NCBI GenBank assembly: GCA_937906975.1
Contig: CALCUN010000114.1
Location: 1-38,319 of the forward strand
DNA length: 38,319 nt
Source of the DNA: an uncultured Bacteroidales bacterium
GTDB lineage: Bacteria > Bacteroidota > Bacteroidia > Bacteroidales > P3
Direction of reading: 5' to 3'
The translations under genes were made by a program, and so were the position numbers. Positions 33,600-38,319 of this stretch are shown piece by piece; within the stretch, counting starts at the first letter, position 1; every line of letters begins with the position of its first letter. The notes under the pieces are model-generated. The model was given only the letters and a program-made list of their open reading frames with translations. It was not told the origin of the DNA and ran no database searches.

Positions 33600-34318
33600 T
33601 TCTTTTTTGATACGCCTTTGTAAATTAAATATATTACAAATAAAACGCCTAATCCAAGAAGGATGTATGAAAGTTCGTGGCTGTATTGGTCAATCAATTC
33701 TTTGTTTCCGTGTCCTATGTATCCTAAAACGGCAAGTATTATATTCCAAATCAAAGCTCCTAAGGCTGTGAAAGAAATAAAGCTAACAAGATTCATTTTT
33801 GCTAATCCTGCAGGAATGGATATGAGTTGGCGAATGCCAGGTACTAATCTACCGATAAAGGTTGAGCTTTTGCCGTGTTTATCGAAGTATTGCTCTGCTT
33901 TTTCTACCTTTTCTTTGCTCAAAAGACACATCTTGCCAAAGCGAGTCTCTACAAACTTATAAATTATTGGTCGTCCAAGCCACAAAGCTAAGAAATAGTT
34001 TATCACAGCTCCTATTATAGCTCCTAAGGTTGCAAAGACTACAACTAAAACTATGTTCATATTGCTATCTTCCTCTAATGCCTTATACGCAGCTGGTGGA
34101 ACGACAACTTCTGATGGGAAGGGAATGAAACTACTCTCGATTGTCATAAGCAAGGTTACGGTTCCGTAGTTCATATTGTCCATATACCAAGAGGTAACTT
34201 GCTCAATAGGATTTTTTTCTTCGTTTTGAGTTGTTGGATTTTCGCTTTGTGCAAAAGTTGTTATGCTAAGGCTTGTGAGAAACAAGCAAACAAAAAATGT
34301 TTTAATCAAATTCTTCAT
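33596..34318 (-). CDS. DedA-family membrane protein
   Basis: A 240-residue DedA-family inner-membrane protein, the group to which phospholipid flippases of the SNARE-associated (VTT) type belong. It starts with a signal-peptide-like segment (MKNLIKTFFVCLFLTSLSIT, ending FAQ) before a polar stretch. The DedA core follows with the acidic IESSFIPFPSEVV loop (E and P conserved), ALWLGRPIIYKFVETRFG, and FIGRLVPGIRQLISIPAGLAKM. The exported leader is an addition seen in some Bacteroidetes. I chose the ATG at 34316-34318; the longer frame starts at TTG. It overlaps the TPR gene by 17 bases and its stop overlaps the aroE start. Confidence 0.88.
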   Translation of the reverse strand: MKNLIKTFFVCLFLTSLSITTFAQSENPTTQNEEKNPIEQVTSWYMDNMNYGTVTLLMTIESSFIPFPSEVVVPPAAYKALEEDSNMNIVLVVVFATLGAIIGAVINYFLALWLGRPIIYKFVETRFGKMCLLSKEKVEKAEQYFDKHGKSSTFIGRLVPGIRQLISIPAGLAKMNLVSFISFTALGALIWNIILAVLGYIGHGNKELIDQYSHELSYILLGLGVLFVIYLIYKGVSKKK

Positions 34319-35987
34319 CGTAATCAAATTCTTTAATAAAATTTTCAAGGAATGAATATAATTCTTTATTGTTATATACTTCTGGTACTGAGATTAATAA
34401 TCTTAATAATGAAGGTCCGTAAATTTCTACTGCAAGTTGAATTAGGTTTTTTATGTCTGTGAGTGGGTAGTTGTTAGAGTTGATTAGTTCGGCGTAAGAA
34501 GAAAGTGCAATAAATACATCTCTTTCAACAAAATCCACAGTAAGCAATTCTTCAATCAAGAGTTTTAGAAGTTCAGAGGAGTTAATTGGAATTTTTAGTA
34601 AGTCAAGTTGTTTGACCCATGTAGAGATAAGCATTGTAAGTGTGGTGTATAGGATTTGTAATCGTCCTTTGTCTAAAAAATTATTAGATTTGATTTGTGC
34701 AATCTCTTCTTCAACTATCTCATATAGGTTTTGGAAAACATCTGTCGCTTTTTCTAATTGTCCAATAAAGTAAAGCAATTCTCCGTATGCGATTTTTGCA
34801 AAGTGATTTTCGGGTTCTATTTCCAAAATCTTAAAGGCGTACACCTCTGCTAACTTCTGATTTCCTAATCGCATGTAAAGACGAGACATTGTGTGGTAAA
34901 TATAGATTTTAGAAAAGAGAATTTTGTCGGAAAGAAAAGGAAATAATAGGTTTTTTTCAAGGACTTCTTCGCAGATTTCTAAACATTGTTTTGGCTTTTC
35001 TTCTTCTAAGTAAATGTTTATCATTTCTTTGTAAGTCATTGCATAGCTTACCAATAATTCTTGACGCTTTTTCTCTGGTGTGTCTTTTTGTTGTTGTAGT
35101 TTTTCTAATAGTTCTGCTATTTTTTTTAGGATTTTGATTCTTTCTTTCTTTTTTCCGCTGTCGATATAGTTTATGTATTTTTTTCTAAGCATGTCTATAT
35201 CGTCAGGTTCTATGCAAAGAAAATACTCACATGCGTTTAATGCTTTGTTGGGTTCGTTACATCTTTCATAAAATTCGGAAAGCATTTCCCAATAATACGC
35301 ATTTTGTGGGTCGTATTCTACGAATTTTTCAACGCAAGGAAAGAATATTTTTTTGTATTTAGGAACTTTCTCGCATAAGTCTGCTGTTGTAGAAAGCAAA
35401 TCATCAGGAATGACTGTGGAAGAAAACATATAATCGTTCGCTCCATAGCTTTTGATTATTTCTTCTTTGCTATTGGTGTATTTCTTGTAGCAAAGTTCAA
35501 AGGCTTTTAATAAAAAATCTTTTGCTTTTTCGTATTCGTTTAGTTTTATGTATTGATAGGCTGCTAAGTTTAAGATATATTCGTTTACTTCATACTTTAG
35601 ACAATCCTCCGCTGTTTTTAGTGCGTTTAGGTGTTTGCCTTCTCGTGAGAGTATTTGAGCTCCTTGATAGGTTAAAAGGACAATTTGTTTTCTGTCTTTT
35701 AATTCTTTTTTGGAATTTAAAAGATAAACTAATGCTTTTTCGTAATCGGCTATCGCAATAAACTCTGCTTTTCTTACAATAAGCTCTTCGTTTGTTGGAT
35801 ACTGCTTTAAAGAAAGTGTTATGGCTCTTTCTAATAATTTGTATTCATCTTCTTCAAGGAAGTAGTAGTCTATAATATCTATCCATTGGTCTGAGTCATA
35901 GAATATTACAGAATCCCCATTTTTTATCTTATCGGAAAAAGCCTTTGTTAAGGAATATATGTAATGATTTTCGTCTGCAAAATCCAT
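34302..35987 (-). CDS. Tetratricopeptide-repeat protein
   Basis: A 561-residue soluble protein, almost entirely alpha-helical repeats. TPR-like pairs are clear at about 80-150 (KYEVNEYILNLAAYQYIKLNEYEKAKDFLLKA), 200-250 (YYWEMLSEFYERCNEPNKALNACEYFL) and 375-440 (SRLYMRLGNQKLAEVYAFKILEIEPENHFAKIAYGEL), each with the small-residue pattern of TPRs. It has no signal peptide and no enzyme motif. The N-terminus contains MDFADENHYIYSLTKAFSDKI. Probably a scaffold. It ends 17 bases inside the DedA gene and starts 10 bases after the secreted protein upstream. The last residues (DYDEEFD) are acidic. Confidence 0.78.
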   Translation of the reverse strand: MDFADENHYIYSLTKAFSDKIKNGDSVIFYDSDQWIDIIDYYFLEEDEYKLLERAITLSLKQYPTNEELIVRKAEFIAIADYEKALVYLLNSKKELKDRKQIVLLTYQGAQILSREGKHLNALKTAEDCLKYEVNEYILNLAAYQYIKLNEYEKAKDFLLKAFELCYKKYTNSKEEIIKSYGANDYMFSSTVIPDDLLSTTADLCEKVPKYKKIFFPCVEKFVEYDPQNAYYWEMLSEFYERCNEPNKALNACEYFLCIEPDDIDMLRKKYINYIDSGKKKERIKILKKIAELLEKLQQQKDTPEKKRQELLVSYAMTYKEMINIYLEEEKPKQCLEICEEVLEKNLLFPFLSDKILFSKIYIYHTMSRLYMRLGNQKLAEVYAFKILEIEPENHFAKIAYGELLYFIGQLEKATDVFQNLYEIVEEEIAQIKSNNFLDKGRLQILYTTLTMLISTWVKQLDLLKIPINSSELLKLLIEELLTVDFVERDVFIALSSYAELINSNNYPLTDIKNLIQLAVEIYGPSLLRLLISVPEVYNNKELYSFLENFIKEFDYDEEFD

Positions 35988-35997
35988 CTGTTAGGTA

Positions 35998-37419
35998 TTA
36001 TCTTAATTCTACAGGAATCATTGCAACACGGAAAAGCTTGTTGTTACGGAATATGATGTAAATATTTCCCATGTAAAACCAATGTCTATTGCTTCCGTCA
36101 AAATTGTTCAATACTTCTCTATCTGCTTTTCCCCAAGAAAGGAATGCCATATCCATTGTCATATCTTTGATAAGCTCTTTTTGTAAAATAGCTTTGTGAT
36201 ATGTAGGATAAGTGTCTTTATACTTTAATACCTTGTTGCCATCTGCTAAATACAAATCGAAACTTAGTCTATCGCCTAAGTTAAAGTCGGCAGGCATATA
36301 GAATTTTCTTCCTTTTTCGTTACGCATAAGCATTTGGAATTTTCCGTCCTTTACAACAAAGTCTAAACAATGAAATACATCACCTTGTTTTACGGTAATC
36401 GGTCTTTTCCAACGAAGGTCTATTACTGTTAATGGGAATTTGTCGCCACGAACTACGAAGTCCTTGTCCTTATAGTAAGCTCTGATTTTTTTGTAGTAAG
36501 CCTCGTTTACAAAATCAAACTCACCTCTTTCTTTAATTGTAGGATATTTATAGTAAACTGTGTCACGACCTCCTTTTTGTACAAGTTTAAGATATACATC
36601 TGTAAGATTCTCTGCACTATGACACCAATCCGCAACAGTAAATGTCTTTCCCTCTAACAATCTTGCCTTTCCAATAGGGTAATCTGTGAAAGAATATTTT
36701 CTACTGTCGTCATCGTAGTTGTAGAGTTTTGTTCCGTTGAATAATCTCTTAATAGTAGCATCTGTAACCACAGGAAGAGTGATTTTATATCCAACAAGTC
36801 GCATTGGAAGGTGAGCATAATTGCTATTTGTGTCGTAATCCACAAGATTAATGTCCTCGTGAGACCATTTACTTACAGGATACTGATTTTTATTATCGTT
36901 ATAATAACTCATAGGTGTGAAAGGAAAATTATAACGATTGTAATAATTTTGATAATTATAAAAGATTGTATCTCCTGTTGAGCCAATTACTAATTTCATG
37001 AAAGGATACTGCATTTTTGTGAAGTCTTGCATATAGTAATCTGCATTAAAGATTTTTGCAAATGCGAATTGGTCTGCTACATAATCGGCAACCACAAACC
37101 ATTCTCCTTTAAGAGATTGTATTCTTTCGGGAGTCATTCTCGAAAGCTTGTAATACAAAACTCCTGTGTCGTCATCTTCTTCTGGAATTGCGATATTTCC
37201 AACAAAGAAAAACTTATTTAGAGCCGAATCTGACACATCTTGCAAATAGAGTGTTTGACCTATCATTGCAAAAGGTGCAGTCATAAATTTTAAATGCTTA
37301 TCGTAGTCAGCATAATCAAAATCTGGAAGATGTTTATATTGTCTTAATTGTGCAAAACCTTGATTTATAGACAAGATTGCTAACAAAATAAAAAGAATAA
37401 AACGACAGTTTTTTCTCAT
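35998..37419 (-). CDS. Exported protein of unknown function with an internal duplication
   Basis: A 473-residue protein. The signal peptide (MRKNCRFILFILLAILSI, ending near GFAQ) marks it as exported. The mature part is beta-rich and Tyr/Asp/Lys-rich and carries an internal repeat: LKGEWFVVADYV...KLVIGSTGDTIFYNY at about 102-153 and LEGKTFTVADWC...KLVQKGGRDTVYYKY at about 255-292. I recognise no known domain; a T9SS tail is not evident. Start: ATG at 37417-37419, with an alternative 2 codons upstream at 37425; the -7 box at 37451-37458 fits both. It heads the operon that runs to the M50-like gene. Confidence 0.72.
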   Translation of the reverse strand: MRKNCRFILFILLAILSINQGFAQLRQYKHLPDFDYADYDKHLKFMTAPFAMIGQTLYLQDVSDSALNKFFFVGNIAIPEEDDDTGVLYYKLSRMTPERIQSLKGEWFVVADYVADQFAFAKIFNADYYMQDFTKMQYPFMKLVIGSTGDTIFYNYQNYYNRYNFPFTPMSYYNDNKNQYPVSKWSHEDINLVDYDTNSNYAHLPMRLVGYKITLPVVTDATIKRLFNGTKLYNYDDDSRKYSFTDYPIGKARLLEGKTFTVADWCHSAENLTDVYLKLVQKGGRDTVYYKYPTIKERGEFDFVNEAYYKKIRAYYKDKDFVVRGDKFPLTVIDLRWKRPITVKQGDVFHCLDFVVKDGKFQMLMRNEKGRKFYMPADFNLGDRLSFDLYLADGNKVLKYKDTYPTYHKAILQKELIKDMTMDMAFLSWGKADREVLNNFDGSNRHWFYMGNIYIIFRNNKLFRVAMIPVELR

Positions 37420-37450
37420 AAACATAATTATATTATTTAGTTTTAAACGG

Positions 37451-37458
37451 CAAATATA
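37451..37458 (-). promoter_or_regulatory. -7 box of the secreted-protein/TPR/aroE operon
   Basis: Reads TATATTTG on the minus strand, 31 bases upstream of the chosen ATG. Confidence 0.5.
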
Positions 37459-37501
37459 CGAATAAAACAAAGAAAAATGTACAAAAAAGACTTTTTTTTT
37501 C

Positions 37502-37509
37502 TATTTTTG
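37502..37509 (+). promoter_or_regulatory. -7 box of trmD
   Basis: TATTTTTG, 40 bases before the trmD ATG at 37550; the long T tract before it gives no clear -33 box. Confidence 0.45.
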
Positions 37510-37549
37510 TAAATAAATTGTAATCACAAAGCAAACAAAAACGCATAAA

Positions 37550-38230
37550 ATGAGAATAGATATTATTACTTTGTTTCCCGATATGTTCACTGAGATATTC
37601 TCTCAAAGTATATTGAAAAGAGCAAGAGAGAAAGGCTTGTTTGAGGTTGGAATACACAATCTTAGGGATTATTCCTTAAACAAAAATCACAATGTTGATG
37701 ATTACCCTTACGGAGGCGGTGCAGGAATGGTTATGCAAATAGAACCAGTGGATAATTGCTTGAATTTTTTGAAGTCAAAATACACTTACGATGAGATAAT
37801 TTATACTGCACCAGATGGAGAACGTTTAAGCCAAAGTCTAAGCAATGAGTTGGCTTTGAAAAATAACATTTGCATTCTCTGTGGTCATTACAAAGGAGTA
37901 GATGAACGCATAAGAGAACACTTAATTACAAGAGAAATTTCAATAGGTGATTATGTTCTTAGCGGGGGAGAGCTTGCTGCTGCTGTGATTGCCGATAGTG
38001 TTGTAAGACTTCTGCCAGGGGTTTTGAACGATGAAACATCTGCTCTTACAGATTCGTTTCAGCAAGATTTGGTGTCCGCACCCGTTTACACAAGACCTGC
38101 AAACTACAAAGGTTGGCAAGTACCTGAGGTGTTATTAAGCGGACATGATAAAAAAATTGATGAATGGCGTTTTCAACAATCCTTAGAAAGAACACGCCAA
38201 CGCCGTCCTGAATTGCTAAGTGATAAGTAA
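37550..38230 (+). CDS. trmD: tRNA (guanine-N1)-methyltransferase TrmD
   Basis: Methylates G37 of tRNAs next to the anticodon, keeping the reading frame. It is 226 residues, the normal length. It is a SPOUT-knot enzyme: [13 protein letters not shown] at the N-terminus, [13 protein letters not shown] near 50-62, the trefoil-knot segments [12 protein letters not shown] and [17 protein letters not shown], and the C-terminal [23 protein letters not shown] and final TRQRRPELL element, all diagnostic. It starts at the ATG at 37550 and is transcribed away from the minus operon. In many Bacteroidetes trmD is on its own, as here. Confidence 0.97.
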   Translation: MRIDIITLFPDMFTEIFSQSILKRAREKGLFEVGIHNLRDYSLNKNHNVDDYPYGGGAGMVMQIEPVDNCLNFLKSKYTYDEIIYTAPDGERLSQSLSNELALKNNICILCGHYKGVDERIREHLITREISIGDYVLSGGELAAAVIADSVVRLLPGVLNDETSALTDSFQQDLVSAPVYTRPANYKGWQVPEVLLSGHDKKIDEWRFQQSLERTRQRRPELLSDK

Positions 38231-38267
38231 GGAAAAAAAAGTCTAAGAAAAAAATAAAAAAGTCGGC

Positions 38268-38319
38268 CTAATGGTCAAAATTCATGATATTTTTAGTCAA
38301 AATTGCTCTAATGGTCAAA
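38268..38319. repeat. Partial direct repeat at the window edge
   Basis: CTAATGGTCAAA occurs at 38268-38279 and again at 38308-38319, period 40, with a related AGTCAAAATTG at 38295-38305. The second copy runs to the window edge, so the extent of the repeat is unknown. The gene-free bases 38231-38267 before it carry a GTCTAAG motif like those beside the 8206 and 18104 terminators. Confidence 0.5.

Noticed and set aside
38268..38319. Possible CRISPR array
   Set aside because: The repeat unit is only about 12 bases, there is one full period, and no cas gene is in the window.

Overview
The window looks like a chromosomal segment of an AT-rich member of the Bacteroidota, most probably order Bacteroidales. 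The evidence is Bacteroidetes-type promoters (TAnnTTTG -7 boxes, the best with CTTG 19 bases upstream), three proteins with C-terminal type IX secretion (T9SS) sorting domains, the succinylase lysine-pathway enzyme DapD, the nfeD-floA pair, a fused DAHP synthase/chorismate mutase, and AT-rich intergenic hairpins. I saw no tRNA, rRNA, insertion sequence or prophage. No gene-free gap exceeds about 240 bases.

Layout. 1-4272: an ArsB/NhaD-type permease cut by the left edge, dnaX split by a frameshift at an A10 run, and a CPA-type cation/proton antiporter. 4381-8179: dapD converging on the antiporter, then two T9SS-secreted proteins. 8313-14640: argS, clpS, nfeD-like, floA and uvrA in one direction. 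14642-15994 (minus): a holin-4-like membrane protein and panC. 16107-18084: a FabG-like reductase and a Cys/Met-metabolism PLP enzyme. 18193-20979 (minus): a BatA-like VWA membrane protein and a TerB-DnaJ protein. 21069-23818: a ZIP metal transporter and a GT2 fusion protein. 24026-27657: an ECF sigma factor with a long leader, a 65-residue orphan, the AroF/AroQ fusion, an acidic lipoprotein and a secreted esterase. 27669-32078 (minus): panD, a UPF0104 flippase-like protein, an EcoRV-like restriction-modification pair, rfaE2 and elbB. 32212-37419 (minus): a six-gene run made of a secreted protein of unknown function, a TPR protein, DedA, aroE, an M50-like protease and their overlaps. 37550-38230: trmD.

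Most genes are housekeeping. Two shikimate-pathway steps (DAHP synthase/chorismate mutase and AroE) and two pantothenate steps (PanC and PanD) are present but unlinked. The accessory part is the restriction-modification pair, which sits between otherwise core genes.

The points most worth a second look are: (1) dnaX, whose tau extension is intact in the -1 frame after an A10 run; (2) an EcoRV-family endonuclease with the EcoRV recognition and catalytic residues, in a window where I found only one GATATC, located in the endonuclease's own active-site codons; (3) aroE, whose complete N-terminus is coded but has no ATG, GTG or TTG start, only an ATA overlapping the upstream stop; (4) a GT2 protein fused to what looks like a gutted sugar-phosphate transferase; (5) an inverted repeat that includes the start codon of the orphan gene after the sigma factor. 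I saw no large undescribed system here.
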